Assembly (NCBI RefSeq): GCF_034059295.1
Contig: NZ_CP139141.1
Location: 2,029,001-2,093,000, forward strand
Reading direction: 5' to 3'
DNA length: 64,000 nucleotides
Origin: Pseudomonas sp. HR96
Lineage (GTDB): Bacteria; Pseudomonadota; Gammaproteobacteria; Pseudomonadales; Pseudomonadaceae
Part shown: piece by piece, positions 48,575 through 57,840 of the stretch
Position numbering within the stretch: position 1 is the first letter of the stretch
Layout: every line of letters starts with the position of its first letter
Notes under the pieces: model-generated
Databases searched by the model: none
Told to the model about the DNA's origin: nothing
Seen by the model: only the letters and a program-made list of their open reading frames with translations
Position numbers and translations under genes: made by a program

Positions 48575-50143
48575 ATGCAAACCATGCCAGCCAGCCACCC
48601 TTCCAATCGACCCGCCACAACCGGCAGCTCCCTCAGGAGCTTGCTGAGCTTTATCGTGCTGGTGGCGGTGGTGCTGGTGGCAGCCACCGCCTGGCAGGAT
48701 CTGCAGGCCCGTGATGTGGCCTTGCACAACGCCCAGACTGCCGTGAGCAACCTGACCAGTTCGGTCGCTCGCCAGGCCGAGGACGCTATCCACCAGGCCG
48801 ACAACGTACTCATCGAGCTGGCCGAACGGGTCGCCGAGGACGGCGTGACGCCGGCCAATCGCGAGCGCCTGAGCCGCCTGATGCGCCGCCACGTCCAGGC
48901 CCTGGAGGGTCTGCAGGGGCTGTTCGTGTACGACGAGCAGGGTGATTGGCTGGCCACCTCGTTCGGCGAGCGCGGCGATCACCCGAACAACAGCGACCGC
49001 AATTATTTCATCTACCATCGCGACCATTCCGACCCCGGCGTGCACATCAGCCCGGTGGTGTCCAGCCGCACCACCGGCGAGGCGATCATTCCGATCAGCC
49101 GCCGCCTGGAACACGCCGACGGCAGCTTCGCCGGCGTGGCCCTGGCAACCATTCCGGTCAGCTACTTCGAGACCTTCTTCCACCGCCTGTCGCTGGACGG
49201 CAAGGGGGTGATCTTCCTCGCCATGCGCGACGGCACCATTCTCGTCCGCCGCCCGGCCAGCGCCCCGGGCCAGGCGCAGACGCTGATCAACGGCGAGATC
49301 TTCAGCCGCTACCTGCCGCGCTCACGCCAAGGCACGGCGATGGTCACCTCAGTGGTCGACGGCGTGACGCGCCTGTATGGCTACAGCGAGTCCGAGCAAT
49401 TTCCGTTGGTGGCGGCCGCCGGCCTGTCGCGCGAGTCGATCCTCGCCGACTGGAAGCTGGACGCCTACCGCGACACCCTGCTGGTCAGTGCGGTGATCCT
49501 GCTGTTGTGCCTGATCGGCTCGGTGCTGTATCGCCAGGTGCGCCAGGCCGAGCGAGCCAAGACGCGCCTGGCCGATGCCTACCTGGAGCTCGAGTCGCTG
49601 GCGCAGTCGGACAGCCTGACCGGCCTGGCCAACCGCCGGCGCTTCGACGCCGCCTTGCAGGTGGAGTTTGCCCGGGCCTTGCGCAATCGCACCTCGCTGG
49701 CGGTGATCCTGTTCGATATCGATCTGTTCAAGCAGTACAACGATGCCTATGGCCATCTGGGCGGCGATGAGTGCCTGCGCCAGGTGGCGCAGATCATCCA
49801 GCGCTTCGTACGCCGTCCGGCCGATGTTGCGGCGCGCTACGGTGGTGAGGAGTTCGTGGTGCTGCTGCCGGACACCGACATCGCCGGCGCTCTTACCGTT
49901 GCCGAGCAGATTCGCTATGCCGTCAGCGAAGCGGGCCTGGCGCACCGGGCCGCTCCGCTGGGCCGGGTGACCATCAGCGGCGGCGTGCACGCCATCGATC
50001 GCGCGGCGGCGACCAGCGCGCTGGGCCTGCTGGAGACCGCCGATGCAGCGCTATACCTGGCCAAGCAGAACGGCCGCAATCGGGTCTGCCAGGAGGCTGA
50101 CCGACCCACTGCCTCGGTGGTCAAGCTGCCCACGCGCGGCTGA
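48575..50143 (+). CDS. membrane diguanylate cyclase with periplasmic sensor
   Basis: A 522-residue enzyme. Transmembrane helices lie near residues 20-42 and 305-325 and bracket a PDC/dCache-like periplasmic sensor (FVYDEQGDWLATS). A GGDEF domain follows (about 345-505) with active-site GGEEF near 424 and an inhibitory RPAD five residues before it, so it should make cyclic-di-GMP under product feedback. It is divergent from the BdlA-like transducer, with about 150 bases between. ATGs at 48575 and 48584 are both possible starts. Confidence 0.92.
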   Translation: MQTMPASHPSNRPATTGSSLRSLLSFIVLVAVVLVAATAWQDLQARDVALHNAQTAVSNLTSSVARQAEDAIHQADNVLIELAERVAEDGVTPANRERLSRLMRRHVQALEGLQGLFVYDEQGDWLATSFGERGDHPNNSDRNYFIYHRDHSDPGVHISPVVSSRTTGEAIIPISRRLEHADGSFAGVALATIPVSYFETFFHRLSLDGKGVIFLAMRDGTILVRRPASAPGQAQTLINGEIFSRYLPRSRQGTAMVTSVVDGVTRLYGYSESEQFPLVAAAGLSRESILADWKLDAYRDTLLVSAVILLLCLIGSVLYRQVRQAERAKTRLADAYLELESLAQSDSLTGLANRRRFDAALQVEFARALRNRTSLAVILFDIDLFKQYNDAYGHLGGDECLRQVAQIIQRFVRRPADVAARYGGEEFVVLLPDTDIAGALTVAEQIRYAVSEAGLAHRAAPLGRVTISGGVHAIDRAAATSALGLLETADAALYLAKQNGRNRVCQEADRPTASVVKLPTRG

Positions 50144-50202
50144 CTGGAACAAGCGCGCCGGAACCGTTAAGGTTGGGGCCTTTGAACCGCCGGTCGCCCG
50201 CC

Positions 50203-50670
50203 ATGACGCGTTGTCTCTCGCTGTTGCTGCTTGCCCTGTTGCCCACCCTGGCCTGCGCCGAGGACTCCGCCCCGGCGACGGCGCCCTGGACCCTGCTCGA
50301 CCAGTTCGACAAGGCCTACACCCTGGACGATCAGGCCCACGTGTTGCTGGTGGCACGCAGCATGTCAACCGCCAAATTGGTCAATGCCGCCCTGGAAACC
50401 CGCCCGGCCGGCTACCTGGAAGCGCGCCACACCATCTATGTGGCCGACATCGAGAAGATGCCAGCCATCGCCAAGGCTTTCGCCGTACCGGCCATGCGCT
50501 CGGCCAGGTACCGCATCTTGCTCGACCAGACCGGCCGCGTCGCCCCCCGATACGCCGGCGACCGCGACACCGTGCAGTGGCTGGAATTGAAGAACGGCCA
50601 GGTGGTGCACGAGCAGAAGTTCTCCGATGCCCAGCAGCTGAGCCAGGCACTGGAGGGGTTGGCGCCCTGA
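50203..50670 (+). CDS. small exported protein of unknown function
   Basis: A 155-residue protein with a signal peptide (MTRCLSLLLLALLPTLACA) and a mature alpha/beta domain of about 136 residues that looks loosely thioredoxin-like (HVLLVARS, TIYVADIEKMPAIA) but lacks a CxxC. It follows the cyclase gene by 59 bases and may share its transcript. I do not recognise the family. Confidence 0.7.
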   Translation: MTRCLSLLLLALLPTLACAEDSAPATAPWTLLDQFDKAYTLDDQAHVLLVARSMSTAKLVNAALETRPAGYLEARHTIYVADIEKMPAIAKAFAVPAMRSARYRILLDQTGRVAPRYAGDRDTVQWLELKNGQVVHEQKFSDAQQLSQALEGLAP

Positions 50671-50738
50671 GTAGGGCTCAGGATCGGGCTGGGTGCGATG
50701 TCCAATAGGGGTAGCAGCGGCTGCCTTGGGATTCAATC

Positions 50739-50968
50739 ATGGCCACCACCGGCCGCCCGCGCGGCCTATCGCGGGCTTCGCGCGCTCCCACATTTGTTTC
50801 GGGCGTATGCATCCAGATGCATCACCTATGACCGCCTGGGTGCCTGGCGGCCTATCGTCGAAGATCCAAAGCGCTCATAGGCGATGCCATTGAATGCATA
50901 AAAATCGAAACAAACGTGGGAGCGTGCGAAGCCCGCGATAGGCCGCGCGGGCGGCCGGTGGTGGCCAT
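50739..50968. repeat. type A inverted repeat, first copy
   Basis: Arms 50739-50801 and 50906-50968 match at 61 of 63 positions as reverse complements. Each arm contains the REP-like core CCTATCGCGGGCTTCGCGCG then CTCCCACA. The 104-base interior holds further shorter inverted pairs (TATGCAT/ATGCATA, CCTATGA/TCATAGG), so the whole 230 bases could fold as one long hairpin or cruciform. A later copy has arms at 51471-51507 and 51612-51648, and further copies follow about every 394 bases. Confidence 0.9.
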
Positions 50969-50992
50969 ATTGGACATTTCGCCAGGCGCTCG

Positions 50993-51111
50993 GAAGATCA
51001 AACCGGCCTGGCGGCCTCTCGGGGCCATGCCCCTCCCACGTCGTGGGGTGTTGCGCCTTCGACGTGGGAGGGGGCAAAGCCCCCGAGAGGCCGCAGGCCG
51101 GTTTGATCTTC
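50993..51111. repeat. type B inverted repeat, first copy
   Basis: Arms 50993-51043 and 51060-51111 are near-perfect reverse complements around a 16-base loop. The core is GGCCTCTCGGGG...CCCCTCCCACGTCG, a second REP-like type. Complete copies recur at 51305-51423, 51699-51817, 52092-52210 and 52486-52604; the right end of the array has only left halves. Confidence 0.9.
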
Positions 51112-52827
51112 GATCAGATCCAGGGCCTGACCTGGATTTCGATCACGACCACCACCTGGCGGTCTATCGTCGAAGATCCAAAGCGCTCATAGGCGATGCC
51201 ATTGAATGCATAAAAATCGAAACAAACGTGGGAGCGCGCGAAGCCCGCGATAGGCCGCACGGGCGGCCGGTGGTGGCCATATTGGACATTTCGGCGGGCG
51301 CTAGGAAGATCAAACCGGCCTGGCGGCCTCTCGGGGCCATGCCCCTCCCACGTCGTGGGGTGTTGCGCCTTCGACGTGGGAGGGGGCAAAGCCCCCGAGA
51401 GGCCGCAGGCCGGTTTGATCTTCGATCAGATCCAGGGCCTGACCTGGATTTCGATCACGACCACCACCGGCCTATCGCGGGCTTCGCGCGCTCCCACATT
51501 TGTTTCGGGCGTATGCATCCAGATGCATCACCTATGACCGCCTGGGTGTCTGGCGGCCTATCGTCGAAGATCCAAAGCGCTCATAGGCGATGCCATTGAA
51601 TGCATAAAAATCGAAACAAACGTGGGAGCGGGGGAAGCCCGCGATAGGCCGCACGGGCGGCCGGTGGTGGCCATATTGGACCTATCGCCAGGCGCCAGGA
51701 AGATCACACCGGCCTGGCGGCCTCTCGGGGCCATGCCCCTCCCACGTCGTGGGGTGTTGCGCCTTCGACGTGGGAGGGGGCAAAGCCCCCGAGAGGCCGC
51801 AGGCCGGTTTGATCTTCGATCAGATCCAGGGCCTGACCTGGATTTCGATCACGACCACCACCGGCCTATCGCGGGCTTCGCGCGCTCCCACATTTGTTTC
51901 GGGCGTATGCATGCAGATGCATCACTTATGACCGCCTGGGTGCCTGGCGGTCTATCGTCGAAGATCCAAAGCGCTCATAGGCGATGCCATTGAATGCATA
52001 AAAATCGAAACAAACGTGGGAGCGCGCGAAGCCCGCGATAGGCCGCACGGGCGGCCGGTGGTGGCCATATTGGACATTTCGGCGGCGCCAGGAAGATCAA
52101 ACCGGCCTGGCGGCCTCTCGGGGCCATGCCCCTCCCACGTCGTGGGGTGTTGCGCCTTCGACGTGGGAGGGGGCAAAGCCCCCGAGAGGCCGCAGGCCGG
52201 TTTGATCTTCGATCAGATCCAGGGCCTGACCTGGATTTCGATCACGACCACCACCGGCCTATCGCGGGCTTCGCGCGCTCCCACATTTGTTTCGGGCGTA
52301 TGCATCCAGATGCATCACCTATGACCGCCTGGGTGTCTGGCGGCCTATCGTCGAAGATCCAAAGCGCTCATAGGCGATGCCATTGAATGCATAAAAATCG
52401 AAACAAACGTGGGAGCGTGCGAAGCCCGAGATAGGCCGCACGGGCGGCCGGTGGTGGCCATATTGGACCTATCGCCAGGCGCCAGGAAGATCAAAACGGC
52501 CTGGCGGCCTCTCGGGGCCATGCCCCTCCCACGTCGTGGGGGGTTGCGCCTTCGACGTGGGAGGGGGCAAAGCCCCCGAGAGGCCGCAGGCCGGTTTGAT
52601 CTTCGATCAGATCCAGGGCCTGACCTGGATTTCGATCACGACCACCACCGGCCTATCGCGGGCTTCGCGCGCTCCCACATTTGTTTCGGGCGTATGCATC
52701 CAGATGCATCACCTATGACCGCCTGGGTGCCTGGCGGTCTATCGTCGAAGATCCAAAGCGCTCATAGGCGATGCCATTGAATGCATAAAAATGGAAACAA
52801 ACGTGGGAGCGCGCGAAGCCCGCGATA

Positions 52828-53093
52828 GGCCGCGCGCGCGGCCGGTGGTGGCCATATTGGACCTATCGCCAGGCGCCAGGAAGATCACACCGGCCTGGCG
52901 GCCTCTCGGGGCTTTGCCCCTCCCACGTCTGTCCTGAGATTCAATCATGGCCGCACGGGCGGCCGGTGGTGGCCATATTGGACATTTCGGCGGGCGCCAG
53001 GAAGATCAAACCGGCCTGGCGGCCTCTCGGGGCTTTGCCCCTCCCACGTCTGTCCTGAAATTCAGTCATGGCCGGTGGTGGCCATATTGAACC
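52828..53093. repeat. 121-base direct repeats at the right end of the array
   Basis: Units begin GGCCG at 52828 and 52949, with a truncated third at 53070. Each carries GGCCGGTGGTGGCCATATTG, a half type B element and ends CTGTCCTGA-ATTCA-TCAT. The left edge of the whole array (50731) starts with the same ATTCAATCATGGCC. Confidence 0.85.
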
Positions 53094-53363
53094 TAAAATT
53101 CATTCCAAATATTTCTCAACCCAGCACCGTCTTCGGAAAAATCCGATTGGATAGCATCCCACTTTCCGCTGGCTAGCCACATTGTCGGACGAATTTCCTA
53201 CAGGATCGTCGGAATTTTCCTACAAATCTCGCCGTTCAAAGAATTTAACAACATATTTCCGTGCTTTGGCGCATCTGACATTCCTGCTATAGCTCTGCGT
53301 CGGCCGCCCTGATCGATTCATTCGGGGGGTGGCCGTCCATGATCAGTCAGAGAGCAGAATTCG

Positions 53364-54326
53364 ATGAACAGCACGACCCGGCGCAAGCGCCTTGGCCTGA
53401 TGGCTGCCCTGGCTCTGTTCGGCAGTAGCGTTGCCGCCCAGGCCAACCCCAGCTTCGTCAACATCCTCACCGGCGGCACCAGTGGGGTGTATTACCCGAT
53501 CGGCGTCGGCCTGTCGCAGATCTACGGCCAGCATATCGACGGGGTGAAGGTCTCGGTGCAGGCTACCAAGGCCTCGGTCGAAAACCTCAACCTGCTGCAG
53601 AGCGGCCGTGGTGAACTGGCCCTGGCACTGGCCGACTCGGTGGGCGATGCCAGCCGCGGGGTCGCGGAGGCCGGTTTCAAGCAGCCACTGGACAAGCTGC
53701 GGGCGATCGCCAGCGCCTACCCCAACTACATCCAGATCGTCGCCAGCGAGCAGTCGGGCATCACCACCCTGGCCGACCTCAAGGGCAAGCGCATCTCCGT
53801 CGGCGCGCCCAAGTCCGGCACCGAGCTCAACGCCCGGGCCATTCTCGCCGCCGCAGGCCTGAGCTACGCCGACATGGGCCAGGTGCAGTTTCTCGCCTAT
53901 GCCGAGTCGGTCGAGCTGATCAAGAACCGCCAGCTGGACGCCACCTTGCAGTCCTCGGGGCTGGGCATGGCGGCCATTCGTGACCTGGCCGCCAGCGTGC
54001 CGATCCGTTTCGTGCCGATCCCCGCCGAGGTGGTGGCTGCCATCGACAACCCGGCCTACCAGGCGCTGCCAATCCCGGCCGGCACCTACGACGGCCAGGA
54101 CGCCGACGTGCCAACCGTGGCCATCAGCAACATCCTCGTCAGCCACAGCGGCGTCTCCGACGAGCTGGCCTACCAGATGACCCGCCTGATGTTCGACAAC
54201 CTGCCGCGCCTGGGCAGCGCGCATTCGGCGGTCAAGGACATCGATGTCAAGCATGCCGCCGCCAATCTGCCCATCGAACTGCACCCCGGTGCCCGGCGTT
54301 TCTATGAAGAAATCGGGGCGCTGTGA
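53364..54326 (+). CDS. TAXI-family TRAP transporter substrate-binding protein
   Basis: A 320-residue periplasmic protein with a signal peptide ending near VAAQA (residue 27). The TAXI hallmark NILTGGTSGVYYPIGVGLSQ follows, with SVGAPKSGTELNARAIL in the second lobe. It binds a small carboxylate or amino acid (for example glutamate) for the fused permease encoded next. The stop overlaps the permease region (GTGA). Confidence 0.93.
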   Translation: MNSTTRRKRLGLMAALALFGSSVAAQANPSFVNILTGGTSGVYYPIGVGLSQIYGQHIDGVKVSVQATKASVENLNLLQSGRGELALALADSVGDASRGVAEAGFKQPLDKLRAIASAYPNYIQIVASEQSGITTLADLKGKRISVGAPKSGTELNARAILAAAGLSYADMGQVQFLAYAESVELIKNRQLDATLQSSGLGMAAIRDLAASVPIRFVPIPAEVVAAIDNPAYQALPIPAGTYDGQDADVPTVAISNILVSHSGVSDELAYQMTRLMFDNLPRLGSAHSAVKDIDVKHAAANLPIELHPGARRFYEEIGAL

Positions 54327-54328
54327 GC

Positions 54329-56353
54329 ATGAGCCAAGCGCAGATCACCGCCACCGAGTCACCGCCATGGACGCGAACGCTGTTCGCGGTGGCCATTGCC
54401 TTCTCCCTGTTCCAGATCGTCACCGCAGCTTTTCATCCCCTTTCCAGCCAGGTGCTGCGGGCGGTGCACGTCGGCTTTCTGTTGCTGATGGTGTACCTGG
54501 CGCTGCCGGCCCCCGGGCAACGTCCGCTGGCGCGTGTCGCTAGCTGGATGCTGGCTGCGGCCGCACTGGTGACCGCCGGTTACCAATGGGTGTATGAGGG
54601 CGAACTGATCCAGCGCTCCGGTGACCTGACCGAGGCCGACATGGCCGTCGGCCTGGTCCTGTGCGTGCTGGTGTTCGAAGCGGCGCGGCGCCTGATGGGG
54701 CTGGCGCTGCCCAGCATCTGCGCGCTGTTCCTGGCCTACGCACTGCTCGGGCAGCACCTGCCCGGCGACCTCGCCCATCGCGGGTACGATCTCGATCAAC
54801 TGGTCAACCAGCTGGCCTTCGGTACCGAAGGCTTTTACGGCACACCGACCTACGTTTCAGCGACCTACATTTTCCTGTTCATTCTGTTCGGCGCGTTTCT
54901 CGAGCAGGCCGGCATGATCAAGCTGTTCACCGACTTTGCCATGGGCCTGTTCGGGCATAAGGTCGGCGGCCCGGCCAAGGTTTCGGTGGTGTCCTCGGCG
55001 CTGATGGGCACCATCACCGGTTCCGGGGTGGCCAACGTGGTCACCACCGGCCAGTTCACCATCCCGTTGATGAAGCGCTTCGGTTATGGCGCCGGCTTTG
55101 CCGGCGGGGTCGAGGCTACGGCGAGCATGGGCAGCCAGCTGATGCCGCCGGTGATGGGCGCCGTGGCGTTCATCATGGCCGAAACCCTCAACGTGCCTTT
55201 CGTCGAGGTGGCCAAGGCGGCGCTGTTGCCGGCCTTGCTGTACTTCGCTTCGGTGTTCTGGATGGTGCACCTGGAGGCTCGCCGGGCCGGTCTCAGCGGC
55301 CTGCCCAAGGCGCAGTGCCCCGACCCCTGGGCGGCGGTGCGCCAGCGCTGGTACCTGCTGATTCCGCTGGGCATCCTCGTCTACCTGCTGTTTTCCGGGC
55401 ACACGCCGCTGTTCGCCGGCACCGTTGGCCTGGCGCTGACCGCCATCGTCGTGCTCGGCTCGGCGGTGGCCCTGAGGGTCTCGGCGTTCAAGCTGCGCTG
55501 CGCCTTCTGGGTTGCCCTGGGCCTGCTGTGCACGGCGTTCTTCCAGCTGGGCATCGCGGTGGTGTTTGCGGTGATCGCTGGCCTGATCGGCCTGTGCGCC
55601 TGGCACAAGGGCTCCCACGCGACCCTGCGCCTATGCCTGCAGGCCCTGGTCGAAGGCGCACGCCATGTGGTGCCGGTGGGCGTCGCCTGTGCATTGGTGG
55701 GGGTGATCATCGGCGTGGTGTCGCTGACCGGCGTGGCTTCGTCGTTTGCCGGCTTCATCCTGGCCATTGGCGAGCAGAGCCTGTTCCTTTCGCTGCTGCT
55801 GACCATGCTCACCTGCCTGGTGCTGGGCATGGGCATCCCGACCATTCCCAACTACATCATCACCAGCTCGATCGCCGCCCCGGCGTTGTTGGAACTGGGC
55901 GTGCCGATGCTGGTGTCGCACATGTTCGTGTTCTATTTCGGCATCCTCGCCGACCTCACGCCACCGGTGGCGCTGGCCTGCTTCGCAGCTGCGCCGATCG
56001 CCAAGGAGAGGGGCCTGAAGATTAGCCTGTGGGCGGTACGCATCGCGTTGGCCGGGTTTGTCGTGCCGTTCATGGCGGTGTACGAGCCGGCGCTGATGCT
56101 GCAGGGCGGCGGGGTGCTGGCGGTGCTGTATGTGCTGCTCAAGGCGGCACTGGCCATCGGCCTGTGGGGCGCCGTGTTCACCGGCTATCTGCTGCAGCCG
56201 TTACGCCGCTGGGAGCGGCTGCTCGGCCTGCTGGTCGGCGTTAGCCTGGTGGTGGCACTGCCCTGGAGCGACGCGCTGGGCTTCGTTCTGGCGGCGCTGC
56301 TGATCGCCCAGCACTTCTGGCGTGCGCGAGGCCAGGCACGAGTGCCAGCATGA
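54329..56353 (+). CDS. TRAP transporter fused permease (DctQM type)
   Basis: A 674-residue membrane protein with about 16-18 hydrophobic helices. Early helices correspond to the small DctQ subunit and the rest to DctM, as in TAXI systems (COG4666). Typical segments are GTITGSGVANVVTTGQFTIP and GMGIPTIPNYIITSSIAAPA. It drives sodium- or proton-coupled uptake. A GTG at 54323 overlapping the previous stop is the alternative start; the ATG at 54329 has better spacing from GGGG. Confidence 0.92.
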   Translation: MSQAQITATESPPWTRTLFAVAIAFSLFQIVTAAFHPLSSQVLRAVHVGFLLLMVYLALPAPGQRPLARVASWMLAAAALVTAGYQWVYEGELIQRSGDLTEADMAVGLVLCVLVFEAARRLMGLALPSICALFLAYALLGQHLPGDLAHRGYDLDQLVNQLAFGTEGFYGTPTYVSATYIFLFILFGAFLEQAGMIKLFTDFAMGLFGHKVGGPAKVSVVSSALMGTITGSGVANVVTTGQFTIPLMKRFGYGAGFAGGVEATASMGSQLMPPVMGAVAFIMAETLNVPFVEVAKAALLPALLYFASVFWMVHLEARRAGLSGLPKAQCPDPWAAVRQRWYLLIPLGILVYLLFSGHTPLFAGTVGLALTAIVVLGSAVALRVSAFKLRCAFWVALGLLCTAFFQLGIAVVFAVIAGLIGLCAWHKGSHATLRLCLQALVEGARHVVPVGVACALVGVIIGVVSLTGVASSFAGFILAIGEQSLFLSLLLTMLTCLVLGMGIPTIPNYIITSSIAAPALLELGVPMLVSHMFVFYFGILADLTPPVALACFAAAPIAKERGLKISLWAVRIALAGFVVPFMAVYEPALMLQGGGVLAVLYVLLKAALAIGLWGAVFTGYLLQPLRRWERLLGLLVGVSLVVALPWSDALGFVLAALLIAQHFWRARGQARVPA

Positions 56354-56733
56354 TCGGCGTGTGCCTGGGCCTGGCTGGGGTGATCTGGGCGCAGCTGCCG
56401 GAGGCCGAGTTCACTCTCGGCTGGCAGCACAGCGTCGAGAAGCTGCGCTGGGAGGAGGATTACCAGGTGCAGGGCCGGCAGCTGCTGCTGGCCCGGGCGC
56501 GGGTCGAAGGCAGCGGGGCGGGGATGGAAATTCCTGCCGATGCCCGCTGGTCCCGCGGGCGCTGGCACTATGCGCCAGGGTTGCACCTGGATGTGCTGCG
56601 CCTGGCACGCAGCCCGGCAGCCGGTGACTACCAGATCTGCCAGACGGGCGTCTGCCATGATTTGGCGCATTGGCTGGGGCCGCCGAGCGAGCAGAGCCCG
56701 GCGCTGGAACTCTGGGTCTGCGACCTCGGCTGA
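56350..56733 (+). CDS. DUF1850 protein of the TAXI-TRAP operon
   Basis: A 127-residue protein with a signal-like N-terminus (MIGVCLGLAGVIWAQLP) and the DUF1850 pattern FTLGWQHSVEKLRWEEDYQV. DUF1850 proteins regularly accompany TAXI-type TRAP permeases; their role is unknown, probably periplasmic and transporter-linked. Its start overlaps the permease stop by four bases. Confidence 0.85.
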   Translation: MIGVCLGLAGVIWAQLPEAEFTLGWQHSVEKLRWEEDYQVQGRQLLLARARVEGSGAGMEIPADARWSRGRWHYAPGLHLDVLRLARSPAAGDYQICQTGVCHDLAHWLGPPSEQSPALELWVCDLG

Positions 56734-56745
56734 CCGACCACCCAT

Positions 56746-57840
56746 TCAGGCTTCCCAGGCGAAGAACGCATCGACCCGTTCCGGCTTCAATTCCTGCACG
56801 GTCGGTGGGTTCCAGCGTGGGCTCTTGTCCTTGTCGATCAGCAGGGCGCGCACCCCCTCGATGAAGTCGCCATGGGCAAACCATTGGCGATCCAGTTGCA
56901 GCTCCATATCGAAACATTCGTCCAGCGACATCTGCCGGCCGCGGCGCAGCATCTCCAGGGTCACCGACATGGCCAGGGGCGAGCGCCCGCGCATCAGCTG
57001 CGCGGTGGCGCGCGCCCAGGGCTGGCTGTCGCCGATGGCCACGGTGTGCAACTGCTCGATCATGCTGGCGATGTCCGGCAGGGCGAAATAGTGGTCGATG
57101 GGCTGGCGCAGTTTGTCCAGCGGTGGCTCGGGCAGCACCTGCACGCCGAGGCGGGCGAGCACGCTTTGCAGGTCCTTGAGCGGGTAATCGGTCCAGACGA
57201 TCCGCGCCAGCCGCTCGTGCAGGGTGGCCAGCCGATCGGAGTCGACGAACCAGTTGGCCAGGCCGCAGTACAAGGCGTCGGCGGCCTCGATCTGCACCCC
57301 GGTCACGCCCAGGTAGATGCCCAGCTCCCCGGGCAGGCGCGGCAGGAAGTAGCTGCCGCCGACATCCGGGAAGTAGCCGATGCCCACCTCGGGCATCGCC
57401 AGGCGACTGCGCTCGGTGACGATGCGCAGGTCCGCCGCCTGCGCCAGGCCCATGCCACCGCCCAGGGTCAGGCCGTCCATCAGCACCACCACCGGCTTGC
57501 GGTAGTTGTGCAGGGCAAGGTCCAGGGCGTACTCCTCGACGAAGAAGTCGGTGTGCAGGCTGTCGCCGGCCTGGTAGCTGTCGTACAGCGAGCGAATGTC
57601 GCCGCCGGCGCAGAAGGCCCGCTCACCGTTGCCGCTGAGCAGCACGGCCTGGATGTGGGGGTCGTCGGCCCAGGCATCCAGGCACCTGCGCAGCGTGCGC
57701 ACCATGTCGAGGGTCAAGGCGTTCAGGCCGGCCGGGCGATTGAGCGTCAGATGGCCGATGCGGTTGCGTACCTCACTGAGCACATGACCTTCGCCCACGG
57801 TGGTCGGATGCTCGGTGGAACCTTGGCCTTCTTCGGACAT
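56746..57840 (-). CDS. enoyl-CoA hydratase/isomerase family, 3-hydroxyisobutyryl-CoA hydrolase type
   Basis: A 364-residue crotonase-fold protein. The oxyanion segment is MDGLTLGGGMGLAQAAD and the catalytic segment MPEVGIGYFPDVGGSY, characteristic of 3-hydroxyisobutyryl-CoA hydrolase of valine breakdown. The C-terminal extension (about 270-364) also fits that group rather than simple hydratases. No other valine genes are nearby, so the physiological role is inferred. GGGAG lies eight bases before the ATG at 57840. It converges on the DUF1850 gene. Confidence 0.88.
   Translation of the reverse strand: MSEEGQGSTEHPTTVGEGHVLSEVRNRIGHLTLNRPAGLNALTLDMVRTLRRCLDAWADDPHIQAVLLSGNGERAFCAGGDIRSLYDSYQAGDSLHTDFFVEEYALDLALHNYRKPVVVLMDGLTLGGGMGLAQAADLRIVTERSRLAMPEVGIGYFPDVGGSYFLPRLPGELGIYLGVTGVQIEAADALYCGLANWFVDSDRLATLHERLARIVWTDYPLKDLQSVLARLGVQVLPEPPLDKLRQPIDHYFALPDIASMIEQLHTVAIGDSQPWARATAQLMRGRSPLAMSVTLEMLRRGRQMSLDECFDMELQLDRQWFAHGDFIEGVRALLIDKDKSPRWNPPTVQELKPERVDAFFAWEA

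Larger units (their letters stand above)
50671..53363. repeat. 2.7-kb non-coding region with a tandem palindromic array
   Basis: Between the small exported protein and the TAXI transporter lies an array of a unit of about 394 bases. The marker GCGATGCCATTGAATGCAT starts at 50881, 51193, 51587, 51981, 52374 and 52768 (steps 312, 394, 394, 393, 394). Copies differ by only a few bases. Each full unit holds a type A inverted pair and a type B inverted pair. Open frames inside change phase from copy to copy, since 394 is not divisible by 3, and are not believed. From about 53094 to 53363 the sequence is ordinary, AT-richer upstream DNA of the transporter operon. Confidence 0.92.

Noticed and set aside
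50916..52948. Repeated 120-230 residue open frames inside the array as genes
   Set aside because: They arise from GC-rich palindromes, change phase between copies, exist on both strands and resemble no protein.
50739..53093. CRISPR array
   Set aside because: The repeats are about 394 bases long with no unique spacers, and no cas genes are present.
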